Shown piece after piece: positions 26,132-34,940 of a stretch of DNA of 64,000 nucleotides (its first letter is position 1; each line of letters begins with the position of its first letter). The notes below the pieces were generated by a model. That model was not told where the DNA came from. It was given only the letters and a program-made list of their open reading frames with translations, and ran no database searches. The stretch is taken from assembly GCF_025847205.1 (NCBI RefSeq), contig NZ_JAOYTH010000017.1:62001-126000 (forward strand), written 5' to 3'. The stretch is from Pararhizobium sp. YC-54. Lineage in GTDB: Bacteria > Pseudomonadota > Alphaproteobacteria > Rhizobiales > Rhizobiaceae. The translations under genes were made by a program, and so were the position numbers.

Positions 26132-26514
26132 TTGTCGACACCTCGGCGCTGGTCGCCATCCTTTACCGCGAGCCGGAAGCGGCACGCTTCGTCGAGCATA
26201 TCCACGACGCCGAAACCACGCGGATCAGTGTCGCCAACTATGTCGAGTTGTCGATGGTGGTCGAAAGCCAGCTCGGACCTGACGGTATGCGCCAGGCCGA
26301 AGCCTTCTTCCGCCGGGCCGGCATCATCGTCGAGCCGGTCACCCTTGAACATGGCGAACTGGCGCGTCAGGCTTTTCTCGACTTCGGCAAGGGGCGCCAC
26401 AAGGCCGGTCTCAATTTCGGCGATTGCTTCGCCTACGCCCTCGCCAAGGCGTCTGGCGAACCGTTGCTGTTCAAGGGCAATGATTTCTCTCAAACCGATG
26501 TCCAGGCAGTCTGA
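26128..26514 (+). CDS. vapC: VapC PIN-domain ribonuclease toxin
   Basis: A 128-residue PIN-domain toxin. The acidic active-site residues are visible: D4 in IVDTSAL, E40 in NYVELSMV, D99 in FGDCFAYALAK and D119 in FKGNDFSQTD. PIN toxins cleave specific tRNAs or rRNA. It is coupled to vapB upstream, and only two bases separate its stop from the start of the integrase gene, so the TA pair and the recombinase form one transcript, an uncommon linkage. Confidence 0.93.
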   Translation: MIVDTSALVAILYREPEAARFVEHIHDAETTRISVANYVELSMVVESQLGPDGMRQAEAFFRRAGIIVEPVTLEHGELARQAFLDFGKGRHKAGLNFGDCFAYALAKASGEPLLFKGNDFSQTDVQAV

Positions 26515-26516
26515 TC

Positions 26517-27587
26517 ATGGCCCATGTTGCACGACCAGCCGATGATGATCCCGACATCGTTCCGGCGTCTGCCGAGCGCCCTCCCCTGCCGGCGCACCTG
26601 CGGGACCTCACCGATCGTGCCCGCGCTTACGTCGAGGCGGCGAGTTCCGCCAATACCCGCCGCGCTTATGCGTCCGACTGGAAGCATTTTTCCACCTGGT
26701 GCCGGCGCCAGAACCTGTCGCCCCTGCCCCCGGACCCTCAGGTCGTCGGTCTCTACGTCACCGCCTGCGCCTCCGGCAGCGCCGTTGGCACCGCGCGGGG
26801 CGGTGGAAAACCCGACAGCGTCTCCACCATCGAACGGCGCCTCGCCGCGATCGGCTGGAATAGTACCCAGCGCGGCATGGCGCTTGATCGCAAGGACCGC
26901 GCCATCGCCACCGTCATGGCCGGGATTCGCAACAGCCATGCCGCCCCACCCCGGCAGAAGGAGGCGATTCTCCCCGAGGACCTGATCGCCATGCTGGAAA
27001 CCCTCGACAGGGGAACCCTGCGCGGCATCCGCGACCGTGCCATGCTGTTCCTCGGTTTTGCCGGCGGCCTGCGCCGCTCCGAGATCGTCGGGCTCGACCT
27101 TGGGCGCGATCAGAGTGAAGACGGCCGCGGCTGGGTCGAAATCCTCGACAAAGGCCTGCTCGTCATCTTGCGCGGCAAGACCGGCTGGCGCGAGGTCGAG
27201 ATCGGCCGCGGCTCAACTGACGCCACCTGCCCGGTCGTTGCTGTCGAGACCTGGATCAAGTTTGCCCGGATCGCCAAGGGTCCCCTGTTCCGCCGTGTCC
27301 GCGGTCAAGGCAAGGACGTTGGACCGGACCGTTTGAACGACCGGGAGGTCGCCCGTCTCGTCAAGCGGGTAGCGCTGGCCGCCGGAGTTCGCGGCGACCT
27401 CAGCGAGGCTGAGCGCGCGACAAAATTCTCCGGCCATTCGCTGCGCGCCGGCCTTGCCTCCTCGGCCGAGGTCGACGAACGCTACGTGCAAAAGCAGCTC
27501 GGACATGCCAGCGCGGAAATGACCCGCAAATACCAGCGGCGCCGCGATCGCTTCCGCATCAATCTCACTAAGGCGTCGGGGCTTTGA
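26517..27587 (+). CDS. Tyrosine recombinase / integrase
   Basis: A 356-residue tyrosine recombinase. An N-terminal SAM-like core-binding domain (about 31-140, with NTRRAYASDWKHFSTWC) precedes the catalytic domain. All catalytic residues can be seen: R186 in GGLRRSEI, K221 in RGKTGWREV, H307 and R310 in HSLR, H330 in LGHAS and Y339 in TRKYQ. It is close in plan to plasmid Xer-like enzymes. It follows vapC by two bases. The inverted repeat at 25773-25801 has the form of its possible core site. I infer dimer resolution or cassette movement; which of the two is open. Confidence 0.9.
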   Translation: MAHVARPADDDPDIVPASAERPPLPAHLRDLTDRARAYVEAASSANTRRAYASDWKHFSTWCRRQNLSPLPPDPQVVGLYVTACASGSAVGTARGGGKPDSVSTIERRLAAIGWNSTQRGMALDRKDRAIATVMAGIRNSHAAPPRQKEAILPEDLIAMLETLDRGTLRGIRDRAMLFLGFAGGLRRSEIVGLDLGRDQSEDGRGWVEILDKGLLVILRGKTGWREVEIGRGSTDATCPVVAVETWIKFARIAKGPLFRRVRGQGKDVGPDRLNDREVARLVKRVALAAGVRGDLSEAERATKFSGHSLRAGLASSAEVDERYVQKQLGHASAEMTRKYQRRRDRFRINLTKASGL

Positions 27588-27642
27588 GAGGCCCCTCCCC
27601 TGCCCGGCTGGACCGGCGCCGGACTTTATCTCTCAATGCGAA

Positions 27643-27945
27643 TCAAGCCACGTCGATCCTCTCGATGATCTCGTAGCGGCTGATGATGGCGCCGACGCCA
27701 TCATTGAGCAACGCCAATATCGCCGCTTCCGTCATGGGAACCGTTTCGATCCGCTCGAGGCAAATAGCGTCGAACGGCGGTTCGCCATCTGTCGTAATCT
27801 GGTCGCGTACCTCCAGCAAATCGCGTCTGGCCGTCTCCAGGTCTTTGAAAAAGTGATCGGCCAGGGCACGGTCTTTCCAGCGGTCGTCGCCAATATCGTC
27901 GGTGGTGGTGTAAGTGTAGAGCGTAAGGCTGGGGGCCGTTTGCAT
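27643..27945 (-). CDS. Small hypothetical protein
   Basis: A 100-residue acidic protein, MQTAPSLTLYTYTTTDDIGD onward, with a helical middle (ADHFFKDLETARRDLLEVRDQI) and the ending YEIIERIDVA. I recognise no domain. Codon use is gene-like and a ribosome site (GGAGAG) precedes the ATG on the minus strand. It faces the integrase gene tail to tail with 55 bases between them. It is probably a conserved plasmid gene of unknown role. Confidence 0.55.
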   Translation of the reverse strand: MQTAPSLTLYTYTTTDDIGDDRWKDRALADHFFKDLETARRDLLEVRDQITTDGEPPFDAICLERIETVPMTEAAILALLNDGVGAIISRYEIIERIDVA

Positions 27946-28109
27946 CAGTCTCTCCTATGCGAATAATGTTCTGACGGTGCCGGACGATAGGAATATTGCT
28001 GGCCTGGGCAATAGGCGAATCTACAGATGCGACTCTCAACAGTGTCTGTCGAACAATAGCTTTGGGGTCCCCGCCGTTCCGTCGGCCGCGCTCTATGCCC
28101 GAAGGGCAC

Positions 28110-28479
28110 GCGGCCACCTGCGGCGTCTGCGCCGATCCCGGTGACGATCGCTTGTCCGGCGATGCGTCTCGCATCGACATCGAGGCCCGTGACGGGCCGC
28201 TTGGCTGTTTTCCGCCCCATGACATCGTCCCCCAGGCCGGTCAAGCGGCCCGTGAAGGCGGTTCATCTTCCGCGCCAGGTTCGGCTTTGGGCCGGACCCC
28301 GTGAAGATCCCCCGCCTTCCGCGCCACGCCGCTTGACAGTCCCGTTTGCCGCCGTGGGGCGGGCTGTCGCCCTCCCCCCTCTGTCCGGGGGAATGTCAGA
28401 GGCCATTCCCCGGAAAGATCGGGGTGGCTTCGCCCGAATGGGCTTATCCCTCGGGAAACGGGAAATCAGGAGACAGACA
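28110..28479 (+). repeat. Leader repeat copy A, before the DUF736 gene
   Basis: About 370 bases that closely match 29781-30146. Shared blocks include CAGGCCGGTCAAGCGGCCC, GCCGTGGGGCGGGCT and CTCGGGAAACGGGAAA, and both copies run up to the same ribosome site AGGAGACAGACA. It holds strong hairpins, for example CCGGGGGAATG (28385-28395) with CATTCCCCGG (28404-28413). The rest of 27946-28479 shows no gene. Confidence 0.7.
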
Positions 28480-28800
28480 ATGACCGAACTTGCAAACTTC
28501 ATCCGCTTCAACGAAGACGGCACGATCAGCGGCAATATCGCCTCCATCGCCTACGATATCGACATCGCGGGCGAGGCGTTCACCAGCACCAACGATAAGG
28601 CTCCGGCCTATCGCATCTTTGCGAAGTCCCCGCGCGGACGGCGCGTCGAACTCGGCGGCATCTGGAAGAAGAAGAACCAGACCGGTGGGGACTATTACAG
28701 CCTGTCGATCAGCACCGGCCACGGCAGGCTGAATGCCAATCTCGGCCGCTATCCCGGTCAGGACGACGAGGAGCTGATGGCTGTTATTCCGTGGGAGTGA
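28480..28800 (+). CDS. DUF736 family protein
   Basis: A 106-residue DUF736 protein, common on rhizobial and other alphaproteobacterial plasmids and conjugative elements. The middle reads APAYRIFAKSPRGRRVELGGIWKKKNQTGGDYYSLSI (read in parts), the family core. Its activity is unknown. The ATG at 28480 follows AGGAGACAGACA, the same ribosome site and spacing as the ParB-like gene downstream, and the first codons also match. The longer open frame to 28141 runs through the repeated leader and is not credible. Confidence 0.85.
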   Translation: MTELANFIRFNEDGTISGNIASIAYDIDIAGEAFTSTNDKAPAYRIFAKSPRGRRVELGGIWKKKNQTGGDYYSLSISTGHGRLNANLGRYPGQDDEELMAVIPWE

Positions 28801-29780
28801 TTGGACCGGATTTGCCCGAGGGGATCCGATCCCTTCGGGCGAGCGGGGCGTCTTTAAACGGCGCTTGTATGGCAGTTACCGCCGTCGCCCGCATCGTGCG
28901 GGCGTCGTGCGGTCCGAAGAGGAGCCCGAACCCCTCCCCTCGGGCTCCCCTTCCGCCCGTGAGGGAACGATTGTCGATGTTCCAGATTTCGTAAATCGCG
29001 ATGCGTTCAAATGTCAGGCATTACAATGAGTTACCGTCATTCGAGTTGGTCTCAGCATTCGGGCGGGACGCTTTTAGCAAGGAATTTTTAACCAAAATCC
29101 CAACGACCTTCAAACCGTTTCTCGTCAAGCCGACTGTGCGCGTGAGCAGGGTAGAATAGCCGGTCCGGTTTCGTCTGCAGGCCATCCAGTTCGTGCTGTA
29201 TGTCGTCTGGGCGATGAAGGCCGTTTTCCAGCCGCAGCGCCGTTGGACGGCGCGGCCGCGGCCGGAGCGAGCCGGCTTGCCGGGGAGCGGAGCAGGCGGA
29301 GGAAACCCGCGCTCCCCCATAGCGCCGTAGGGCTTTCCGGAGCCTCGTGGGAAACGGTCGTGATTGGTCGTTTTCCCCGCGAATGTGTATGTCTCTGAGC
29401 AAAGTCGTCTCGCTTGAAGTGCGCGGCGGCGTTCCTCCGGTGGACAGCTGACGCCGTGAACCGATACTTCCGGCTGCATGCCTGTCCCGAGCCGCGTCGA
29501 GCGACGCGGAAGAGGGCGAGGGGTGCCCCGGAGCCCCACCCCTCGAACTCCCCTGCCCGTGCCCGGAAATGCGGTGCGCTGCGAGCGGGCGCAGTCGGTC
29601 CCGCCTCCTCTTCGAGTCACTATGTTGAGGCTCCTGCGGCTGCGCTTCTTCCGCTCTCAGCCGCGACGAGAATTCCCGAAATCCCGCCCTGCGGCCGGCG
29701 CGATGCTGATTTCTCCGATACTCTTCACTTCCTGGGATCTGCGCCTTGCTCGTTTCACGTCGCGCCGGCGCAGTTGCTAC
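28801..29780. other. About 1-kb GC-rich gap without a supportable gene
   Basis: Long frames on the minus strand (to 29894) are arginine- and proline-rich and have no family signature, as expected of spurious frames in GC-rich DNA. The gap holds a hairpin-forming repeat at 29517-29546 that recurs at 32317-32346. A decayed gene cannot be excluded. Confidence 0.4.
29517..29546. repeat. GC-rich hairpin repeat, copy 1
   Basis: The sequence GCGAGGGG-GCCCC-GAGCCCCACCCCTCG type element (one base differs between copies in each gap) forms a GAGGGGTG/CACCCCTC stem. A copy at 32317-32346 differs at about three of 30 positions. Confidence 0.55.
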
Positions 29781-30146
29781 ACGGCCGGCCTGCGGCCGTC
29801 TCCGGTGGTTTGGTTGTTCGCTAGTCCGGCGGCTGCGTTGCATCCGGTATCGAGGCCCCTGATGGGGCCGCTTGTTCGTTTTCGCCCCTGACATCGCTGG
29901 CCAGGCCGGTCAAGCGGCCCGTGAAGACGCCCCATCTTCCGCGCCAGTCCGCCGAAGGCGGACCCGTGAAGATGCGTCCCCTTCCGCGCCACGCCACTTG
30001 ACAGTCCCGTCCACCGCCGTGGGGCGGGCTTTCGCCCTCCCCCCTCTGTCCGAGGGAATGTCAGAGGCCATTCCCCCGGAAAGACCGGGGAGGCTTCGCC
30101 CGAAGGGGCTTGCCCTCGGGAAACGGGAAAACTTAGGAGACAGACA
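29781..30146 (+). repeat. Leader repeat copy B, before the ParB-like gene
   Basis: This is the second copy of the leader at 28110-28479, ending in AGGAGACAGACA and followed by the same ATGACCGA. The hairpin is kept: CCGAGGGAATG pairs with CATTCCCCCGG, with a changed base in each arm. That suggests shared regulation of the DUF736 and ParB-like genes or recent duplication. Confidence 0.7.
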
Positions 30147-32129
30147 ATGACCGACACCAATCCAGTCATCGAGACGTTTTTCGTGGCGCTGAACAAGCTC
30201 GACGCCGATCCCAAGAACGTCCGCAAGACCTACAGCAAAACCGGCATCGAAGAACTGGCGGCAACCATCCGCGCCGATGGTTATCGGCTGTTGCAGAACA
30301 TCATCGTGCGCAAGGGCGACAAGCGTGGCCGGTTTTTTGTGACCGCAGGCGGTCGCCGCCTTGCCGCCCTGCTCCAACTGGCCGAGGCAGGAGAAATCGC
30401 CAAGGATTACCCCGTTGAATGCAAGGAGCGCAGCGGAGGCGACGCCACCGAAATCAGCCTGATCGAAAACAGCGCGCGCGAAGCGATGTTGCCGATCGAG
30501 GAATATGAGGCGTACCGCGCTCTCGCGGAGGAAGGCAAATCCGTCGAGGAAATCGCGGCTCGTTTCGGCACAAGCGAGACTTTTATTCGCAGGCGGCTGG
30601 CATTGGCGCGGGTCTCGCCTGTGCTGCTCGAGCTTTTCCGCAACGAGGAAATGAGCTTCCAGCAGCTCAGCGCCTTTACGGTGTCCGACGACCACGAAAA
30701 GCAGGTGGAGGTCTGGAACAGCCTGCCGACATGGAACCGCGACAGCCGCTCGATCAAATCGGCGCTGCAAGCTGAGGCGATCAAGGCAAACGACAAGCGC
30801 ATCAGGTTCATCGGCGGGATCGAGGTTTACGAAGCCGCAGGCGGCGCCGTCAAACGGGACCTGTTCGATGAAGGAAACGGTGGCTATGCGCTGGATGTCG
30901 CCCTTGTCGAAAAGCTCGTAGCGGCGCGGCTGGAAGAGGAGGCGGAAAAGCTTCGCGCCGAGGGCTGGAACTGGGTGGAATGCGTCTCGGTATTTCTAAT
31001 CGAAGCGCATGCCATGCCGCGCGTCTATCCGGAGGCGGTCGCGTTGACGGACGAGCAGCAGGGCGAAAAGGAACGGCTGGAAACCAAATACAGCGAACTT
31101 GCCGAGTTGATTGAGGCTGGCGTTGCCGACGATGACGCCGAGACGCGCGTTGAGGCCATTCAAACCGAACTGGCTGCACTGGCGGAGGCGGAAGAGGCCT
31201 ACGATCCCGCCGACATCGCCAAGGCAGGATGCTATGTCCTGATCGACTATTACGGCGATCTTTCCGTCGAGCGTGGTTTCGTCCGACCGGAACAGATAGC
31301 CGACGATCAAGGTGAGGGCGCGCTGTTAGACAGCACAGGCGAGGGCGGGACTGGCCCGACCGAAAAGCAGCCCGAACCGTCCTTCACTCTGTCAGCCGCG
31401 CTCACACAGGAACTGACGGCGCAAAAGACCGCAGCGATCCGCGCTGAGCTTGCGCATAGTCCCGACATTGCGCTTGCCGCCGTTGTCCATGCGATGTTGG
31501 CGAGCCTGTTCAACCCTTACGGCAGCGGCGAGGAAACGTGCCTTGAGATCAAGCTGACGAGCGAAAACCTCGAAACCAGCATCAGGAACCCGGCAGCATG
31601 CAAGGGCATCGCCGCGATGGACGATCTCAAGGAGAATTACGGACACATTGTTCCCGGCAATCCGCGCGATCTTTGGGACTGGTGCCTTGAACAGCCGACC
31701 GCGACGCTCCTCGATCTTCTGGCCTATGCCGCCGCAAGATCGGTCAACGCGCTGCAACTTGGTCATTACGAGCGAAAGAAGCAGCGGGCCCATGCCGACC
31801 GGATTGCTGAGGCGCTCAAGATCGACATGAGCCAGTGGTTCGAGCCGACCGCCGAGAACTATTTCGGGCGGATCAGCAAGACCGGCATCGAGCAGGCGAT
31901 CACCGAGGCCAAGGGTGCGGAGTTCGTGGCGGGCGTATCCGGCATGAAGAAGGCGGACGCAGCGGCCTATGCAGAGCGGCAGACTGCCGGAACCGGATGG
32001 TTGCCCGGCCCCGTCTGCATCGCCCCGATTGTTGGAGAAGGACGCGAACAGATTGAGGACATAGGCGACTTAGATGTCGACGACCAAGCGGACGTTGTAA
32101 GCGACGAGTTCTCCGAAGCAGCCGAATAA
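30147..32129 (+). CDS. Large ParB/Spo0J-like plasmid protein
   Basis: A 660-residue ParB-like protein distinct from RepB. The N-terminal ParB/Srx domain includes DADPKNVRKTYSKTGIEELAATIRADG and SLIENSAREAMLPIEEYEAYRAL (read in parts, about 18-130), with a helix-turn-helix at about 130-160 (VEEIAARFGTSETFIRRRLALARV). The long C-terminal half is acidic and helical with no recognised domain. Such proteins accompany DUF736 on rhizobial plasmids; partition, transcription or nuclease roles have been proposed for relatives, none proven here. The ATG follows the duplicated leader. A perfect 10-bp hairpin after the stop is its probable terminator. Confidence 0.85.
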   Translation: MTDTNPVIETFFVALNKLDADPKNVRKTYSKTGIEELAATIRADGYRLLQNIIVRKGDKRGRFFVTAGGRRLAALLQLAEAGEIAKDYPVECKERSGGDATEISLIENSAREAMLPIEEYEAYRALAEEGKSVEEIAARFGTSETFIRRRLALARVSPVLLELFRNEEMSFQQLSAFTVSDDHEKQVEVWNSLPTWNRDSRSIKSALQAEAIKANDKRIRFIGGIEVYEAAGGAVKRDLFDEGNGGYALDVALVEKLVAARLEEEAEKLRAEGWNWVECVSVFLIEAHAMPRVYPEAVALTDEQQGEKERLETKYSELAELIEAGVADDDAETRVEAIQTELAALAEAEEAYDPADIAKAGCYVLIDYYGDLSVERGFVRPEQIADDQGEGALLDSTGEGGTGPTEKQPEPSFTLSAALTQELTAQKTAAIRAELAHSPDIALAAVVHAMLASLFNPYGSGEETCLEIKLTSENLETSIRNPAACKGIAAMDDLKENYGHIVPGNPRDLWDWCLEQPTATLLDLLAYAAARSVNALQLGHYERKKQRAHADRIAEALKIDMSQWFEPTAENYFGRISKTGIEQAITEAKGAEFVAGVSGMKKADAAAYAERQTAGTGWLPGPVCIAPIVGEGREQIEDIGDLDVDDQADVVSDEFSEAAE

Positions 32130-32138
32130 CCGGCTGCG

Positions 32139-32169
32139 GCAGGCCGCGTCAGTCTCCGGCGCGGCCTGC
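32139..32169 (+). terminator. Hairpin after the ParB-like gene
   Basis: GCAGGCCGCG and CGCGGCCTGC form a perfect 10-bp stem with an 11-base loop, 9 bases after the stop. A weak T-rich tail (CACCTTTACC) follows. Confidence 0.6.
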
Positions 32170-32316
32170 ACCTTTACCGCATCACTCGTCTAACAGGCTG
32201 TTCGCAACACCCAAGTGATGCACGATGCAATAGCGGCCTCCGCCCAGCGCGGAGAAGAATTGACAACTGCTTACGCACGCCTGCCCATTGCCGCATCGAG
32301 CGGTCACGGGCAGGAA

Positions 32317-32346
32317 GCGAGGGGAGCCCCTGAGCCCCACCCCTCG
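32317..32346. repeat. GC-rich hairpin repeat, copy 2
   Basis: Second copy of the element at 29517-29546. The interval 32130-32671 otherwise holds the terminator hairpin, a parS site and the repABC promoter region. Confidence 0.55.
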
Positions 32347-32517
32347 CGCACCCCGCCCACCCCCCGTTGGCAGTTGAGTCGGCCGTACGTTATTTGAAAC
32401 CTTCGATTTGCTGACAGATTCAGTAGCTGCTCTTCAATATTTTCTACCTCAGGGACGAAGGCTGCGGGAGTGCGGCACAATTGATTTATGGGACTCTGCG
32501 GTGCCATGTTCTGGGAA

Positions 32518-32533
32518 GTTGCCACGTGGCAAC
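32518..32533. promoter_or_regulatory. parS: parS centromere site upstream of repA
   Basis: GTTGCCACGTGGCAAC is a perfect 16-bp palindrome and fits the repABC parS consensus GTTNNCNNNNGNNAAC exactly. RepB is expected to bind it. It lies 139 bases before repA. Confidence 0.85.
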
Positions 32534-32671
32534 TTTTGACCGTAACTGAAGAGACAAAAGCCACTGGTTCCACGTTAAGGTTTTGTTAACCCAATTTTCC
32601 TTGCCACCGGTTGCGACTCGGGGCAATGTCACCTACGAGTTATTCGCTCACTTTGGAGAATTATCGTAGTT

Positions 32672-33886
32672 ATGTTGAAGGCTCGTAGTCAGGCCGCCAT
32701 CCCAGCCGTAGCGAAGCCACTGATGACTGAGGTCATCGCTGGCGATGGAGCTGCGCTCTCTCAAGAGCTGCTTGCGATGAGGAAGGCGCTCTTCCCGCCG
32801 GTCTCGCAAAAGACTCTTCGCTCCTTTTCCTCCGTTGAATCCGCGAAGCTGATCGGTATCGCGGATGCTTATCTACGACAGCTATCCCTAAACGGTAAGG
32901 GACCGCAACCCGACATCGGATCCGGTGGTCGGCGTTGGTACTCCCTTGATCAGATTAATCAGATACGCGCGGTCCTAGACGAAAATTCCAAGGGTAAAAG
33001 GTATGTGCCGCGCCGACGTCAAGGTGAACATTGCCAGGTAATGGCGGTTGTCAACTTCAAGGGCGGGAGCGGGAAGACGACCACCGCTGCCCATCTCGCC
33101 CAATACCTGGCGCTCCAAGGATATCGCGTTCTTGCCGTCGATCTCGACCCACAAGCCTCCCTTACAGCCCTTCACGGATATCAGCCCGAATACGACATCG
33201 CCTCGAATGAAACAATGTACGCATCGATCCGATATGACGAACAGCGGCGTCCGATGTCGGAGATCATCAAGCCAACCTATTTTAAGGGACTCGATCTCGT
33301 TCCCGGTAATCTTGAGCTTATGGAATATGAACATGATACGCCACGTGCTCTTGCAGAGCACTCCTCTGAACCGTTTTTCGGTCGTGTTGCATCTGCACTC
33401 GGTTCGGTGGAAGACAACTATGATGTTATGGTTCTTGATTGTCCGCCGCAGTTGGGTTTTCTAACTCTTGGAGCACTTTGCGCTTCGACCGGGCTCCTGA
33501 TTACCGCTCATCCGCAGATGCTGGATGTTATGTCGATGTGTCAGTTTCTCCTTATGACGTCTGACCTCCTCGGAGTTGTTCAGGACGCAGGTGGTGATCT
33601 CGACTACGACTTCATCCGCTATGTCGTCACACGGTTCGAACCTTCCGATGCACCACAGGCTCAGATGGTGGGTTTCATGCGGTCCTTGTTCCGCGAGCGC
33701 GTTCTCACAAACACGATGCTAAAATCGACAGCAGTTTCGGATGCGGGTTTGTCGAAGCAGACGCTCTACGAGGTTGGTCGAGAGAATTTCTCGAAGGCAA
33801 CGTACGACCGAGCGATTGAGTCGCTCGACGCAGTCAACGGCGAGATTGAGAGCCTAATTAGGCAGGCTTGGGGGAGGGCGACATGA
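32672..33886 (+). CDS. repA: Plasmid partition ATPase RepA (ParA family, repABC)
   Basis: A 404-residue ParA-type ATPase of the type Ia class with an N-terminal DNA-binding extension. The Walker A variant is KGGSGKTT (130-137), preceded by MAVVNF. VLAVDLDPQASLT is the A' motif and VLDCPPQLGFLTL the Walker B region. RepA and RepB with ADP or ATP repress the repABC promoter, and with parS they drive segregation. It overlaps repB by four bases (ATGA). Length and order are those of standard repABC operons in Hyphomicrobiales. Confidence 0.96.
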   Translation: MLKARSQAAIPAVAKPLMTEVIAGDGAALSQELLAMRKALFPPVSQKTLRSFSSVESAKLIGIADAYLRQLSLNGKGPQPDIGSGGRRWYSLDQINQIRAVLDENSKGKRYVPRRRQGEHCQVMAVVNFKGGSGKTTTAAHLAQYLALQGYRVLAVDLDPQASLTALHGYQPEYDIASNETMYASIRYDEQRRPMSEIIKPTYFKGLDLVPGNLELMEYEHDTPRALAEHSSEPFFGRVASALGSVEDNYDVMVLDCPPQLGFLTLGALCASTGLLITAHPQMLDVMSMCQFLLMTSDLLGVVQDAGGDLDYDFIRYVVTRFEPSDAPQAQMVGFMRSLFRERVLTNTMLKSTAVSDAGLSKQTLYEVGRENFSKATYDRAIESLDAVNGEIESLIRQAWGRAT

Positions 33887-34896
33887 GCCGCAAGGATACG
33901 CTTAAGGCCATGCTTTCTCGGCGAGAGAACGAGTTGCCACATGGCAACCTCGAGGAAGAATCACACGAAGTCGAACCGGCTACTCCACCGGAGAAGAAGC
34001 TTCAGCACATCCGATCTGGCGCGGTCGGCGCGATGGGCCGGTCGCTTGGCAACATTGTTAGTGCTGCGGATCAGGCTCGTGCCCTTATCGCCGAAGGTTC
34101 TGCTGTCGTCGAGATTCACCCAGAGAAGATTGACGGCTCTTTTGTGTCCGATCGCCTTCCCGATGACGGAGACAGCTTCCAGCAGCTTTTGGAAGCTATC
34201 CGGGTTTCAGGCCAGAATAGCCCTGTTCTTCTGCGACCACATCCGGAAAATACCGATCGCTATCAAGTCGTGTTCGGACATCGGCGCGTCAGGGTCGCTT
34301 CTACGCTTAAACGTGCCGTCAAAGCCGTAGTCCAGAATCTGTCTGACGAAGAGATGGTTGTCGCGCAAGGCCAGGAAAACGCATCCCGAACCGACCTCAG
34401 TTATATTGAGCGCGGCCTATTCGCTTTGGCGCTTGAGGAGCGTGGCTTTGATCGACATGTGATCATGCGCTCGCTTGGGATGGAGAAAACCCAACTCTCG
34501 AAGCTTATGGCTGTCGCTCATTCAGTGCCGCGGGCCGTCATCGAAGCAATCGGGCCAGCACCAAAGGCGGGAAGGCCTCGTTGGATGGGGCTCGCCGAGA
34601 AGCTCGCAATTAGCAAGCCAAAGGTTTTGGAGGACGTTCTGCAAAGCAAAGACTTTCGTGCCTCCGACACCGATGCCCGCTTTGCACTGATAATGGAAGC
34701 ACTCACCGCTAAGCGAAAAGCGGGGAAGGCTGAAACAATCAAATCAGGAGACGGTCAAAAACTGGCAACGGTTCAGCGTTCAACGAAGATGCTTAATCTA
34801 AGTTTCGATGAGAAGACTTCGCCCGCGTTTGGCGACTTTGTCATCGGAAAACTTGAGCAGCTTCATCACGAGTTCAAGCAATCCCAGGAGAGGTGA
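33883..34896 (+). CDS. repB: Plasmid partition protein RepB (ParB family, repABC)
   Basis: A 337-residue centromere-binding protein. The N-terminal half includes FQQLLEAIRVSGQNSPVLLRP and YQVVFGHRRVRVASTL of the ParB/Srx domain, then GQENASRTDLSYIERG and the helix-turn-helix segment FDRHVIMRSLGMEKTQLSKLMAVA (read in parts). The ATG at 33883 overlaps the repA stop. A second parS palindrome lies inside its own coding sequence (33933-33948). The gene is followed by the repB-repC spacer with the antisense RNA. Confidence 0.96.
   Translation: MSRKDTLKAMLSRRENELPHGNLEEESHEVEPATPPEKKLQHIRSGAVGAMGRSLGNIVSAADQARALIAEGSAVVEIHPEKIDGSFVSDRLPDDGDSFQQLLEAIRVSGQNSPVLLRPHPENTDRYQVVFGHRRVRVASTLKRAVKAVVQNLSDEEMVVAQGQENASRTDLSYIERGLFALALEERGFDRHVIMRSLGMEKTQLSKLMAVAHSVPRAVIEAIGPAPKAGRPRWMGLAEKLAISKPKVLEDVLQSKDFRASDTDARFALIMEALTAKRKAGKAETIKSGDGQKLATVQRSTKMLNLSFDEKTSPAFGDFVIGKLEQLHHEFKQSQER
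33933..33948. promoter_or_regulatory. parS: parS site inside repB
   Basis: GTTGCCACATGGCAAC fits GTTNNCNNNNGNNAAC. It shares 15 of 16 bases with the upstream site at 32518-32533 and lies within the first 22 codons of repB. Confidence 0.75.
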
Positions 34897-34940
34897 GTTC
34901 GACTCTCTTCAAGTGGATAAATAGAAAAGGATCAACCCGC

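Noticed and set aside
28141..28479. Extended DUF736 frame
   Set aside because: It reads through the duplicated leader, and the ribosome site fits the ATG at 28480.
29088..29894. 268-residue minus-strand frame
   Set aside because: Arginine/proline-rich translation without any family feature, overlapping the second leader copy; typical of GC-rich non-coding DNA.
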